A stretch of DNA of 64,000 bases from Mycobacteroides chelonae CCUG 47445. Its GTDB lineage: Bacteria; Actinomycetota; Actinomycetes; Mycobacteriales; Mycobacteriaceae. The stretch is taken from NCBI RefSeq assembly GCF_001632805.1, contig NZ_CP007220.1, positions 3,472,001 to 3,536,000 on the forward strand. The letters are read 5' to 3'. The notes under the pieces were generated by a model that worked only from the letters and a program-made list of their open reading frames with translations, was not told where the DNA came from and searched no databases. The position numbers and the translations under genes are program-made. This document shows positions 1 through 8,848 of this stretch, one piece after another (within the stretch, counting starts at the first letter, position 1; the number at the start of each line of letters is the position of its first letter).

Positions 1-6
1 CCCACC

Positions 7-1425
7 ATGAACACCCTTCCGGGGATGGCATACGTCGAGAATTACCTCAACAATCGGGACTGGCCACTGAGCGAGCTGGCTCCGCCACCACCCGGAAGCG
101 GCCTGAAGCCGGTGATGGGCGACCAGGGCTTGCCGATGCTCGGGCACATGATCGAGATGTTCCGCGGCGGCATCGACTGGGTACTCAACATGTACCAGGA
201 GCGCGGCCCGGTCAGCTGGTCACAGACGCCCATCGGCAAGATCGTCGCAGCGCTGGGTCCCGACGCCACCCAGGCGGTGTTCAGCAATGCGAACAAAGAC
301 TTCTCCCAGCAAGGCTGGGTTCCGGTCATCGGACCATTCTTCAGCCGCGGACTGATGCTCCTGGACTTCCAGGAACACCGCGAACACCGACTGATCATGC
401 AGCAGGCATTTCTGCGCAGCCGTCTGGCCGGCTATGTGGAACAGATCGACTCAGTCGCGAACGAGATCGTCGCCCAGTGGCCAACCAACGACAGCAGGTT
501 CCTGTTCTACCCGGCCATCAAGGAACTCACCCTCGACGTCGCGTCGGTGGTCTTCATGGGCAACGAGCCACATTCACAACACGAGCGGCTCGAGAAGGTC
601 AACAAAGCGTTTGTAGCGACCACCCGCGCCGGCGGCGCCATCTTCCGCTTCGGTCTGCCCCCGTTCAAATGGTGGCAGGGGTTGCAGGGACGCAAGCTGC
701 TCGAGGAGTACTTTGCCGAGCGGGTCAGCATTGCGCGCCAAAAAGACTCGGGCGCAGACATGTTGACGGCGCTGTGCCACGCCGAGACCGACGAGGGCGA
801 CGCCTTCACGGACACCGACATCGTCAACCACATGATCTTCCTGATGATGGCCGCGCACGACACCACGACGTCGACGACCACCACAATGGCTTACTACCTG
901 GCCGCGAATCCCGAATGGCAAGAACGGGTTCGGGAAGAGTCGGACCGACTCGGCGACGGTCCGCTGGACATCGACTCGCTGGAGAAGCTGGAGAGCCTCG
1001 ACCTGGTGATGAACGAGGCGCTGCGCCTTGTGACGCCGCTGCCGTTCAACATCCGGTCCGCGGTGCGCGATACCGACCTACTCGGGTTCCACATCCCGGC
1101 CGGGACCATGATCAACATCTGGCCGGGCATGAACCACCGGCTCCCCGAGCTGTGGACCGATCCGGACAAGTTCGACCCCGACCGTTTCGCCGAACCGCGC
1201 AACGAGCACAAACGGCACCGGTACGCGTTCTCACCGTTCGGCGGGGGTGCGCACAAGTGCATCGGCATGGTGTTCGGCCAGCTGGAGATCAAGGCCGTCA
1301 TGCACCGGCTGTTACGCCGCTACCGGTTTGAGCTGGCCCATCCCAACTACGAAGCCAAGTGGGACTACGCCGGTATGCCGCTGCCGATCGACGGCATGCC
1401 CATCGTCCTGCGCCCCTTGCACTAA
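7..1425 (+). CDS. Cytochrome P450, CYP136-like
   Basis: Haem-thiolate monooxygenase of 472 residues; substrate unknown. The I-helix reads AAHDTTTS, the K-helix ExxR is NEALR, and the haem loop FGGGAHKCIG places the axial cysteine at residue 418. The opening (PGM..VE, then PPPGSGLKPV.GD.GLP.LGHMIEM) and the stretch QQGWVPVIGPFF match what I remember of M. tuberculosis CYP136A1, so family assignment is fairly firm although from memory. As I recall, the M. tuberculosis protein has roughly 20 more N-terminal residues; no stop lies in the six bases before this ATG, so the true start may be outside the window. A separate short minus-strand gene follows 12 bases downstream, arranged convergently. 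Confidence 0.9.
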   Translation: MNTLPGMAYVENYLNNRDWPLSELAPPPPGSGLKPVMGDQGLPMLGHMIEMFRGGIDWVLNMYQERGPVSWSQTPIGKIVAALGPDATQAVFSNANKDFSQQGWVPVIGPFFSRGLMLLDFQEHREHRLIMQQAFLRSRLAGYVEQIDSVANEIVAQWPTNDSRFLFYPAIKELTLDVASVVFMGNEPHSQHERLEKVNKAFVATTRAGGAIFRFGLPPFKWWQGLQGRKLLEEYFAERVSIARQKDSGADMLTALCHAETDEGDAFTDTDIVNHMIFLMMAAHDTTTSTTTTMAYYLAANPEWQERVREESDRLGDGPLDIDSLEKLESLDLVMNEALRLVTPLPFNIRSAVRDTDLLGFHIPAGTMINIWPGMNHRLPELWTDPDKFDPDRFAEPRNEHKRHRYAFSPFGGGAHKCIGMVFGQLEIKAVMHRLLRRYRFELAHPNYEAKWDYAGMPLPIDGMPIVLRPLH

Positions 1426-1437
1426 CCCGACGGGGCG

Positions 1438-1896
1438 TCAGCAGGCCAGACGATTGGCACAGGCGGTGACCGCCCTGAGCGATGACGCGATGGCATCATG
1501 CGCGCGTCCCATTGCCCAGGCGGTGCTGGCTCCGTTGGTGCCACGCACAAAGGTAAAAGTCTGATCGCCGTCGTGCAGCTGGTGGAAGCTGAGCGTCTCC
1601 ATCCGTATCCCGCGCTCGGACAGCATGGCGGTCAGGGCCGCCATGGGCCCGCACGCCGCGGCCGTCGACGATTCGATGCACTCACCGATCGCGAGCGTCG
1701 CCTGGTAAATGCCGTCTGCTTCCGACCATTGGCCTAGCCGCAATGAACCTCCACTGCGCTCATAGGTCTGACAGAACGAGGCCCAGGACATCTCGCCGGC
1801 CTCTTCACGCAGGCCGCGCGGCAGTGGGACGCCGAAGCGGTCCAGGAACGGATCGTGAGCCGTTGACGGATCGGAAATTGTTGTTGAGGAGTGCAT
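1438..1896 (-). CDS. Stand-alone LeuA-type (isopropylmalate synthase) regulatory-domain protein
   Basis: A 152-residue protein lacking any TIM-barrel catalytic domain. From about residue 75 it follows the C-terminal allosteric (LeuA_dimer) domain of 2-isopropylmalate/homocitrate synthases: a GPMAALTAML helix, a central HQLHDGDQTFTFV strand pair, then AWAMG and the closing SLRAVTACANRL helix. In full enzymes this domain binds leucine. A free copy could sense leucine or modulate LeuA, but that is inference. The 5' leader carries a leucine-rich peptide frame and a strong hairpin (separate entries), which supports a link with leucine metabolism. The CobW gene lies upstream on the same strand. Confidence 0.72.
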   Translation of the reverse strand: MHSSTTISDPSTAHDPFLDRFGVPLPRGLREEAGEMSWASFCQTYERSGGSLRLGQWSEADGIYQATLAIGECIESSTAAACGPMAALTAMLSERGIRMETLSFHQLHDGDQTFTFVRGTNGASTAWAMGRAHDAIASSLRAVTACANRLAC

Positions 1897-1935
1897 GTGT
1901 CCGGTCTTTCATCCGAAAGGGAAAGTGACCGACAG

Positions 1936-1999
1936 GTAGTAGCTTCGACCCACAGCGAGGGGTCGGTCTGGATCAGACCCCGCTGCGGGTTGCTACTAC
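1936..1999 (-). promoter_or_regulatory. Candidate leucine attenuator hairpin
   Basis: On the minus strand, 40 bases before the LeuA-domain gene, GTAGTAGC (1992-1999) pairs with GCTACTAC (1936-1943), and ACCCGCAGCG (1981-1990) pairs with CGCTGTGGGT (1948-1957). A competing inner stem pairs GGTCTG (1974-1979, minus sense) with CAGACC (1965-1970). The leucine-rich leader frame ends with TGA at 1975-1973, inside the first arm and inner stem, so ribosome position would choose between structures. This is the usual geometry of translational attenuation. There is no long U tract, so the mechanism could act on translation or on Rho-type termination. Confidence 0.6.
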
Positions 2000-2032
2000 G
2001 AGTTGACCGGAGAAGTACAGCACGAGAAGCAA
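1973..2032 (-). CDS. Putative leucine leader peptide
   Basis: A short frame between the CobW stop and the LeuA-domain gene encodes a branched-chain-rich tail, ...LLLLLVLYFSGQLVVATRSGV, ending TGA at 1973. It overlaps the attenuator hairpin. Seven or eight leucine codons plus LVV resemble the leader peptides known before leuA and ilvB in actinobacteria. No ATG is available: candidate starts are TTG at 2032 (19 residues) or GTG at 2023, and neither has a convincing ribosome-binding site. The start is therefore uncertain, although the codon content and position are suggestive. Confidence 0.45.
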   Translation of the reverse strand: MLLVLYFSGQLVVATRSGV

Positions 2033-2051
2033 CAGTAGACGTGGCGTCTGA

Positions 2052-3053
2052 TTAGCGCAAATACTTTCCCAGGACCAGCATCGACCGTTCCGGATCGGGG
2101 TCCGGCGGATCGTCGACGAGGGCATGCAGGCGTTCGGTGATGGTGTCACCGTCCAGGTGCGTGCCGATGAGCACCAAACTCGCCCCCGACGAGAACTCCG
2201 TGCGCCTGGGCGCCCTGGCCATCTTCTCGATGCTGATGTGATCGCCCACGGTGTGCACGGCGAGGGTCTTGTCGCCGAGCCGCACCACACCCTTGATGCG
2301 ATACACACCGGCGGGCTGACTGTCGAGGAACTCGATGAGGCGCCGCGGATGTAAAGACCGCTCGGTGGCGAACTCCACCGTCTCGTAGTGATGGTGGGCG
2401 TGCTCATGGTGGCTGTGGTCCTCGCGAATGAGGTCCTCCAGCGAGAGCTGACCGATCGGCTCCGGGCGGTCCTTCTTGTCGAACAGCAGTCGGGGATCGA
2501 CGTCCGCGCCGGTGGTCTCCACGATCGACGCACGCAGGTTGCGTTCCTTGACGACGGCACGCAGGTGGGTGCGCTCCGCGGCATCGGCCAGGTCAATCTT
2601 GTTGAGGACCACCAGATCCGCCAGCGACAGGTGCTGCACGATCTCCGGGTGCCGGGCCACGACATCCTCGTATTGCGCGGTGTCGACCACGGTGACCAGC
2701 CCCCCGTAGCCGATCCGGTGGTCGTCGGCCGCCGCCGCGAGCACCATGCGCACCAAGGGCAACGGTTCGGCCAGTCCGCTCGCCTCGATGACGATGGCGT
2801 CGATATCGCGGCCCGCGAGAGTGGTCAGCATGCCGCCCAATTCGTCATCATCAGCGGCACAGCACAGACATCCGTTGGACATCGTCATGGTGGAGTCGAC
2901 CTGACCGGCGACCAGCATGGCATCGATATTGATGGCACCGAAGTCGTTGACCACCACGCCGATTCGCACACCCAACGTGTTACGCAACAGGTTGTTCAGC
3001 AGTGTCGTCTTACCGGCGCCCAGAAATCCGGAGACGATGGTGACCGGGATCAA
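2052..3053 (-). CDS. CobW/COG0523-family GTPase metallochaperone
   Basis: A 333-residue G3E GTPase. The P-loop GFLGAGKT is at residues 9-16, followed by the hallmark metal-binding CxCC motif (NGCLCCA) and the guanine-specificity NKID motif. A histidine-rich loop (EDHSHHEHAHHHYE) lies in the middle of the protein, and the CobW C-terminal domain closes it. Family members insert or traffic zinc or cobalt; the His loop and CxCC favour zinc, but the client is unknown. I saw no clear Zur-type palindrome in the 125 bases shared with the divergent reductase gene. Confidence 0.88.
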   Translation of the reverse strand: MIPVTIVSGFLGAGKTTLLNNLLRNTLGVRIGVVVNDFGAINIDAMLVAGQVDSTMTMSNGCLCCAADDDELGGMLTTLAGRDIDAIVIEASGLAEPLPLVRMVLAAAADDHRIGYGGLVTVVDTAQYEDVVARHPEIVQHLSLADLVVLNKIDLADAAERTHLRAVVKERNLRASIVETTGADVDPRLLFDKKDRPEPIGQLSLEDLIREDHSHHEHAHHHYETVEFATERSLHPRRLIEFLDSQPAGVYRIKGVVRLGDKTLAVHTVGDHISIEKMARAPRRTEFSSGASLVLIGTHLDGDTITERLHALVDDPPDPDPERSMLVLGKYLR

Positions 3054-3178
3054 GCTGCGTTCTCGACACTTCTCCGCACACCATCAGTGTAGGCAAGAAG
3101 GCCGACCAGGTACCGGTCGAGCGGGAATGCCCCTACTACCGTCGGAGTTATCGGTCGTGGACTCACGAGAGGAACACC

Positions 3179-3841
3179 ATGCCGCAGAAAGTCGTTATCG
3201 CCGGTGGCCACGGACAGATTGCCGCGCACCTAATCCGCTTACTGGCGAAGCGCGGCGACACCGCAGTCGCGCTGATCCGCAATCCCGACCATGCCGCCGA
3301 CATCCGGGCGTGGGGTGGGGATCCGCTGCTCCTCGACCTGGAATCGGCCGACGTGAGCACAGTCGCCGATGCGCTGGCCGGAGCGGACGCCGCCGTCTTC
3401 GCCGCCGGAGCCGGACCGGGCAGCGGGGCGGCGCGCAAGGACACCGTGGACCGTGCCGCCGCCGTGCTGCTCGCCGATGCCGCGGAGCGCGCACGGGTAC
3501 GCCGCTTCATTCAGATCAGCGCTTTTGGCGCTGGTGAGCCCGCGCCCACCGAGGGTGACAAGTCATGGATCGCCTATGTGATCGCGAAGACGGCCGCCGA
3601 GGAAGACCTGCGCGTCCGCAGCGCCCTGGACTGGACCATCCTGCGCCCCGGCCTGCTCACCGATGAGAGCCCCACTGGATCAGTTACATTGTCGGCCAGC
3701 GCGATCGAGCGTGGATCCGTTCCCCGCGCCGATGTCGCGGCTGTGGTGGCCGAACTGCTGACCGCGCCGAACGCGGTGCACGACATCCTCTTCCTCACCG
3801 AGGGCGCTACCCCGATCACCAGTGCGGTAGCGGCGCTCTAG
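3179..3841 (+). CDS. NAD(P)-binding atypical SDR (NmrA/YwnB-like)
   Basis: A 220-residue Rossmann protein. The dinucleotide motif GGHGQIAAHL begins at residue 9, the second strand carries ALIRNP (an arginine typical of NADPH preference), and the core DWTILRPGLLTDE motif is that of NAD(P)H-binding atypical SDRs. These act as small NADPH-dependent reductases or redox sensors; the substrate cannot be told. A good AGGAAC site precedes the ATG. The gene is divergent from cobW, and its stop overlaps that of the luciferase-like gene by four bases. Confidence 0.82.
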   Translation: MPQKVVIAGGHGQIAAHLIRLLAKRGDTAVALIRNPDHAADIRAWGGDPLLLDLESADVSTVADALAGADAAVFAAGAGPGSGAARKDTVDRAAAVLLADAAERARVRRFIQISAFGAGEPAPTEGDKSWIAYVIAKTAAEEDLRVRSALDWTILRPGLLTDESPTGSVTLSASAIERGSVPRADVAAVVAELLTAPNAVHDILFLTEGATPITSAVAAL

Positions 3842-4854
3842 AGCAGAGAGAAGAGGCGATCGAGCGCCCGCAGCTGATCGTCGAATGGCGTGTCGAGCTT
3901 GACTAGCAGAGTCGAGATGCCCGCGGCACGATAGCGTTCCAGCCGCTCGCCAATCATCTCGTCGGTGCCCACGAGGTTCGTGAGACGACCCAGATCGTCG
4001 GGGACGGCATCGCGGGCTGCATCGCGATCGCCCGCGCGCCAGAGTGATTCGACCGCACGAACACCCTCTCCGTATCCCAGCCGAGTGAATGCCTCGTTGT
4101 AGAAGTTTCGCCCGGAAGCCCCCATCGCGCCGATGGTGAATGCATAGCCGGCGGCGTGACGCCTGACCGCGGCAGCAGCATCGCTGGCGGTATCAGCGAA
4201 CTCAAGAGCAACCGGCGCCACCAGATCGATATCGCCCAGCTGCCGCCCGGCCGACACCGCCGCGTCACGGATGGGGCCAAGAAATACCTCGGCGAGTTCC
4301 GGGATGAAGGAGTTACCGAGCCAGCCGTCGGCAAGCTCACCGGTGAGCGCCAGGTTCGCCGGACCCATGGCTGCGATGTACACGGGCACATTCTGCGATG
4401 CCACCAAGGGCCGCAAGGGTTTTCCAGCGCTCCCCGGTAACGGCAGCGTGTACACCTGTCCCTCATACTGAAGGCGCTCCCCCCGCGCCACCATCCGCAC
4501 AATGTCGATGGTCTCCCGGGTGGTCTGGACCGGCTTGGCGAAGCGCACACCATGCCAACCCTCCATCACCTGCGGTCCGGAGGCGCCCACGCCCAGGAGG
4601 AAGCGACCACCGGAAAGCTGTTGAATGCTCAGCGCCGAGGTCGCCAGCATCGCCGGCGAGCGCGACCCGAGCTGGACCACGAAGGTGCCCAGCCCAATGG
4701 TCTCGGTGCGGGCCGCCAGATAGGCAAGCCCCGTCAGGGCGTCATATCCCCACACCTCGGGCACCCACAGCGAGGCGACACCCAACTGCTCCGCGCTCCG
4801 GGCAAAGTCGGCGGCGCCCGGCAGTCGCGGCTCGATCGTCACACCAATACGCAT
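3838..4854 (-). CDS. F420-dependent LLM-class oxidoreductase
   Basis: A 338-residue luciferase-like TIM barrel: MRIGVTIEP at the start, then LGTFVVQLGSRSP, LGVGASGPQVMEGWHG and the PVYIAAMGPAN strand that lines the cofactor pocket in mycobacterial F420 enzymes. An in-frame GTG lies 15 bases upstream, but GGAGG sits five bases before this ATG, so I use 4854. Such enzymes reduce or oxidise diverse substrates with F420; the specific role is unknown. Ends meet the preceding gene tail to tail, and the SRPBCC gene diverges from its start across 32 bases. Confidence 0.87.
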   Translation of the reverse strand: MRIGVTIEPRLPGAADFARSAEQLGVASLWVPEVWGYDALTGLAYLAARTETIGLGTFVVQLGSRSPAMLATSALSIQQLSGGRFLLGVGASGPQVMEGWHGVRFAKPVQTTRETIDIVRMVARGERLQYEGQVYTLPLPGSAGKPLRPLVASQNVPVYIAAMGPANLALTGELADGWLGNSFIPELAEVFLGPIRDAAVSAGRQLGDIDLVAPVALEFADTASDAAAAVRRHAAGYAFTIGAMGASGRNFYNEAFTRLGYGEGVRAVESLWRAGDRDAARDAVPDDLGRLTNLVGTDEMIGERLERYRAAGISTLLVKLDTPFDDQLRALDRLFSLL

Positions 4855-4886
4855 CCGGTCCTCCATCACATAAGTAAGATCAGCCT

Positions 4887-5378
4887 ATGCGATACCGGGA
4901 CTGCCCCACTATCGAAGTGTCACAACGGATGTCGGGGACCGTAGCGGAGGCGTGGGCACTCGTCACCGATATCGCCTTCCCCACCTACTGCACGGGCGAG
5001 CTCATCAATGTCCAGTGGCTCGATGATGCCGACCAGGTTGCGGTCGGTGCACGGTTCAAGGGCACCAACGGTGGCGATGGCAGCGAATGGGAAACCATCT
5101 CGGTGATCACCGAAGTGGAGCCCGAGTCTCGCTGGGTGTGGAACGTGCTCTCCGACGGCGGCACGTATGCGGCGAGTTGGGGTTTCGAGGTCGAGCCGGC
5201 AAGCGACGGAATCATCGTCCGGCAGTGGGGACGCCTCGGTCCAGGCCCTTCGGGACTGACGCCCGCCATCGAGGCGATGCCCGACAAGGAAGCACGCATC
5301 GTGTCACGCCGCTTGCAGGACTGGCGGGTGGGAATGGAGGCCAACCTCCAGGAGATCGCCGAACGCTTGTCGCGTTAG
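4887..5378 (+). CDS. SRPBCC-family polyketide-cyclase-like protein
   Basis: A 163-residue START/Bet v1-fold protein. It opens with a strand that reads [20 protein letters not shown], then VGARFKGTN and the W-rich strands [12 protein letters not shown] and [18 protein letters not shown]. These proteins bind hydrophobic ligands; no catalytic function can be assigned. It shares a very short divergent promoter with the F420 enzyme, and its stop overlaps the sigC stop by four bases. Confidence 0.8.
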   Translation: MRYRDCPTIEVSQRMSGTVAEAWALVTDIAFPTYCTGELINVQWLDDADQVAVGARFKGTNGGDGSEWETISVITEVEPESRWVWNVLSDGGTYAASWGFEVEPASDGIIVRQWGRLGPGPSGLTPAIEAMPDKEARIVSRRLQDWRVGMEANLQEIAERLSR

Positions 5379-5926
5379 CCCGTCATATCGTCGGGCTCTG
5401 CCCAGCCGATCAGCTCGTCTCGGGCACGGGCCACACGAGAGCGGATGGTGCCGATCGCACAGCCGCACACGTCGGCGGTTTCGGCATAGGACAGACCGAC
5501 AACCTGAGTCAGCACCAATGCCTCACGTCGGTCATCGTCGAGCGCGGCGAGAAGTGCCTTGAGCTCCACCAACTCCTCGAACCGGTGCGTCGGGCGGCGC
5601 AGCGAGGCCTCTTCCAGATCGGCTCCATGCGCAATTCGCGGCCGCGACTTCAGGTGGCGAATATGGTCGGCGACCACCCGGCGCGCAATCGACAGCAGCC
5701 AGGTGCGCACTGTCGAGCGTCCGGCGAAGCGCGGGAGTGCGCCGAGTGCCCTCAGGTAGGTCTCCTGAGTGAGATCGTCCGCGACACCGGTATCGGCCAG
5801 GTAGGCGACAAATCGCCATACATCGGCCTGGGTCGCTTTGACCAGAGATTCGAGTGCGGATTGGTCGCCACGACCGGCGGACAGCGCAAGTTCAAGCAGC
5901 TGATCGTCGTCGGTGCCGGTGGCCAC
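5375..5926 (-). CDS. sigC: ECF RNA polymerase sigma factor, SigC-like
   Basis: A 183-residue sigma-70 protein. Region 2 carries [24 protein letters not shown] and [18 protein letters not shown], and region 4 carries [34 protein letters not shown], ending AEPDDMTG. I remember nearly the same phrases in M. tuberculosis SigC (about 185 residues, ending AEPDDLTG), so orthology is likely. The frame is open further upstream, but the GTG at 5926 gives the family length and leaves a 76-base divergent promoter before the PepSY gene. The neighbouring zinc-finger membrane protein is a candidate anti-sigma factor. Confidence 0.88.
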   Translation of the reverse strand: MATGTDDDQLLELALSAGRGDQSALESLVKATQADVWRFVAYLADTGVADDLTQETYLRALGALPRFAGRSTVRTWLLSIARRVVADHIRHLKSRPRIAHGADLEEASLRRPTHRFEELVELKALLAALDDDRREALVLTQVVGLSYAETADVCGCAIGTIRSRVARARDELIGWAEPDDMTG

Positions 5927-6002
5927 GAGTCCTACTCTATGTCGTAGACGTTCGGAGGTGAACAGCGGGAACTCTTTAACCGGTTCATCCGACCAATATC
6001 CC

Positions 6003-7403
6003 GTGACATATACCGAGGATCGGCCCGAGGCCCGCGAGTCCCAGCCCGACACCGCGTGGGCGCGATTCGCACCGATCGTACTGCGTCTGCACTTCTATGC
6101 GGGGCTCCTCGTTGGGCCATTCCTTCTGGTCGCAGCGCTCACTGGGCTCGCCTATGCGCTGGTAGGGCAGGTCGACGCCGCCGTGTACCGCCATGAACTC
6201 AAAGTCGATTCGGTGGGGTCCCAGCAGCTGCCACTCTCACAACAGGTGGCGGCAGCCACCGCGGCACAACCGGCAGGGACGGTGACGTCCATCCGGCCGC
6301 CAGCACGCCCCGATGACTCCACGCGGATCGTCTTCGCCACCGAGGACGTGCCTGCGGACTACTCACGCACCGTGTTCGTCGACCCGTACAACGGCCAGAT
6401 CCGGGGGACGTTGACCACCTATGGCGAGTGGTTGCCGGTGCGTGCCTGGTTCGACGAACTTCACCGGAACCTGCATCTGGGCGCGTTCGGGCGCAACTAC
6501 AGCGAGCTCGCCGCCAGCTGGTTGTGGGTGGTGGCCCTCGGCGGCCTGTTCCTGTGGATCGGCTATCGCCGCCGCACCGCACGGCTGAGCAGGGTCGCAC
6601 TCCCCGACCGCGATGCCACCCCACGCCGACGCAGATTGACCTGGCACGGCGCCGTGGGAGTCTGGATAATCGTTGGGCTGCTGGCGCTTTCGGTAACAGG
6701 GCTCACCTGGTCGCGGTACGCCGGCACCAATATCGGCAACATCACCCAGGCCATCCGGCCGGCGCTGTCCACCGAACTCGATCCGGCGGCCGCCAAGCCC
6801 ATGACCGGGCATGAACATCATGGCGCCGCCCCGATGTCGATAGGAACGCCGCTGGCTGGCGCCGACAAGGTGCTGCAGACGGTGCACGAGGCCGGGCTGC
6901 GCGGCCCGCTGTGGATGACACCACCGCCGGAGCCCAATACGGCCTGGCTGGTAGCCGAGCGCAAGCGCGATCTCCCCACGCAGCTGGACACCATCACGGT
7001 GAACCCCTCGAACGGACAGATCACCGGGCGAAGTAACTTCTCCGACTGGTCACTGCTGCAGAAATCGACCGAATGGGCGATCGACGGCCATATGGGCATC
7101 CTGTTCGGCATCCCGAATCAGATCCTCGTGGCGCTCATCGTCATTGGGCTAATCACCGTCATTACCCGCGGCTACCTGATGTGGTGGCGCAGACGCCCGA
7201 CCAGAAGCGGGCGCCTGCCGGTGCCGCCGAAGCGGGGTGGCCTGCTCGCGCTCAAGCCCCTCGAGCTGGTGGCCCTTGCCCTGCTGGTGATCGCCATCGG
7301 TTGGTTCACACCGCTGCTGGGAATCTCACTGGCGGCGTTCCTCGCCATCGACCTCGTGTGGGGATTCGTGGCCGGCCGTCACGCCGGAGCCTCAGGCGGC
7401 TGA
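6003..7403 (+). CDS. PepSY-associated transmembrane protein
   Basis: A 466-residue membrane protein with four or more helices: [25 protein letters not shown] near the start, [35 protein letters not shown], and [22 protein letters not shown], with two extracytoplasmic PepSY-like parts. Helix 1 (LHFYAGL) and the HRNLHLG motif are typical of the family, which often handles iron- or copper-related redox. [11 protein letters not shown] patch is in the outside loop. The frame is open to 5913, but GTG at 6003 puts helix 1 at the usual distance and clears the sigC promoter. Its 3' end overlaps the anti-sigma-like gene by 12 bases. Confidence 0.82.
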   Translation: MTYTEDRPEARESQPDTAWARFAPIVLRLHFYAGLLVGPFLLVAALTGLAYALVGQVDAAVYRHELKVDSVGSQQLPLSQQVAAATAAQPAGTVTSIRPPARPDDSTRIVFATEDVPADYSRTVFVDPYNGQIRGTLTTYGEWLPVRAWFDELHRNLHLGAFGRNYSELAASWLWVVALGGLFLWIGYRRRTARLSRVALPDRDATPRRRRLTWHGAVGVWIIVGLLALSVTGLTWSRYAGTNIGNITQAIRPALSTELDPAAAKPMTGHEHHGAAPMSIGTPLAGADKVLQTVHEAGLRGPLWMTPPPEPNTAWLVAERKRDLPTQLDTITVNPSNGQITGRSNFSDWSLLQKSTEWAIDGHMGILFGIPNQILVALIVIGLITVITRGYLMWWRRRPTRSGRLPVPPKRGGLLALKPLELVALALLVIAIGWFTPLLGISLAAFLAIDLVWGFVAGRHAGASGG

Positions 7404-8111
7404 GTTGTCGGTGGAGCGCAGATGCCGCTCCCCGGCAGCCACTTCATCCAGGAACACCGCGCGATGCTGATTGGGCGGTGTACGACCCGCGCGGTAATCG
7501 CGCAGGACCAGCAGCGCGAAGATCAATCCGAGTAGCACCGGCGAGTGACTGACGATCCGGGCCAGCGTGACCTGGTCATTGACGGCGTCATTGATGACGT
7601 ATCCGGTGAGTACGAGCGCGAATGCGCCCAGCACCGTTGCCATTCCGGCCGCGGCGGCGGGACGGACACCGGCGATCACCATGGCCACACCGAGCGCCAC
7701 CACCCAGGCGGTTGATTCGTTCATGAGGTGAGCTCCGGTCATCGCACCGTGGTGATGCGAAGACACCATCCCGAAGTCGATTCCGGCGACCTGCATACCG
7801 GCCACTCCCAGTTGGAGCAACCCGATGAGCACCAAAGCGCACCGGTTGATGTTGTGACGGGCCCAGTGTGCGTAACGGGCCGTGCGGGTCAGGGGTTCGA
7901 CAGCAGCGGCAGCCAGAATCTGCCCGGTCAGGTCGTGAGTCGGAGCCGAACGCGCGTAGGCGAACTGACGTTCCAGCCCGCGCGCCAGCCCCAGCCATTC
8001 CCGGCAGGACGCGCAGGAGAGCACATGCTCATCCAGACGCTTGCGCGCAACGCTTGCCTGCTCACCGTCGACCCACGCCGACAGCTGCTCGCGCACTTCC
8101 TGACAGTTCAC
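7392..8111 (-). CDS. Zinc-finger (zf-HC2) anti-sigma-like membrane protein
   Basis: A 239-residue protein. The N-terminus has a zf-HC2 anti-sigma motif: Cys3, then DEHVLSCASC giving HxxxCxxC. About five predicted helices follow (NRCALVLIGLLQLGVAGMQVA; AWVVALGVAMVIAGV and others), with a SSHHHGAMTGAHLM segment rich in His and Met. It most resembles DUF2275-type anti-sigma membrane proteins, and the nearby sigC makes SigC a plausible partner; this is inference. The start GTG at 8111 is chosen because homology begins with VNCQEVREQLSAW; the open frame upstream looks non-coding. Confidence 0.75.
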   Translation of the reverse strand: MNCQEVREQLSAWVDGEQASVARKRLDEHVLSCASCREWLGLARGLERQFAYARSAPTHDLTGQILAAAAVEPLTRTARYAHWARHNINRCALVLIGLLQLGVAGMQVAGIDFGMVSSHHHGAMTGAHLMNESTAWVVALGVAMVIAGVRPAAAAGMATVLGAFALVLTGYVINDAVNDQVTLARIVSHSPVLLGLIFALLVLRDYRAGRTPPNQHRAVFLDEVAAGERHLRSTDNSAA

Positions 8112-8170
8112 CCCTCCATCGTCGCCTATCGCGTGACGTTGGGTGTAAAGACCCCCTGATCTGCCGGTGC

Positions 8171-8848
8171 CTAAAACGCCGCGAGCAGCTGATTCGAATC
8201 GGCAACCGCACCGAACACCCCGCCCTGCATGGTCACCATCTTGAGCGCGGCCACGTGATTTCCGGGATCGGTCGCGCCGGTGCAGTCCGACAGGATGAGG
8301 CATTCGAAACCGCGATCGTTGGCCTCGCGCATGGTGGTGTGCACGCACACATCTGTCGTGATGCCCGTCAGCACGATGTATCGAATGCCGCGGGTGCGTA
8401 ACACCAAATCGAGGTCGGTCGCATAGAACGCCCCCTTGCCGGGTTTGTCGATGACGGGCTCACCCGGCAGCGGGGCGACCTCCGGCACGATCTGCCACCC
8501 CGGCTCCCCCTGCACCAGGATTCGTCCGCAGGGGCCCGCCACACCGATCTCCGCGCCGATCCGGGCCGAGCGCCACCGCTTGTTCGCTGGAAGGTCGGAC
8601 AGGTCCGGCCGATGACCCTCACGGGTATGGATGACGGTCATGCCGGCCGCGCGCGCCGCACCGAGCACACGAGCCGTCGGCGCCAGCCCCGCCCGCGTGA
8701 GTGACAGGTCATAACCCATGGTGTCGACGTATCCGCCGGGACCGCAGAAGTCGACCTGCCAGTCGATGCACAGCACCGCGGTGTGTTCGGGGTCCACGGG
8801 ACCGTCGAACGGCCACGAATACGGTTGCGCATCGACCTGTCGCGTCAT
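8171..8848 (-). CDS. biuH: Biuret amidohydrolase-like isochorismatase-family enzyme
   Basis: A 225-residue cysteine hydrolase. Asp29 (IDWQVDF), Lys135 (DKPGKGAF) and Cys168 ([13 protein letters not shown]) match the catalytic triad of Rhizobium biuret hydrolase (D36/K142/C175 as I recall) with a constant offset of seven. The stretches [32 protein letters not shown] and MQGGVFGAV are also BiuH-like. The predicted reaction is biuret to allophanate plus ammonia; a triuret or ureido-acid substrate remains possible. Its ATG overlaps the permease stop (ATGA), so the two genes form one operon of probable uptake and hydrolysis. Confidence 0.85.
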   Translation of the reverse strand: MTRQVDAQPYSWPFDGPVDPEHTAVLCIDWQVDFCGPGGYVDTMGYDLSLTRAGLAPTARVLGAARAAGMTVIHTREGHRPDLSDLPANKRWRSARIGAEIGVAGPCGRILVQGEPGWQIVPEVAPLPGEPVIDKPGKGAFYATDLDLVLRTRGIRYIVLTGITTDVCVHTTMREANDRGFECLILSDCTGATDPGNHVAALKMVTMQGGVFGAVADSNQLLAAF

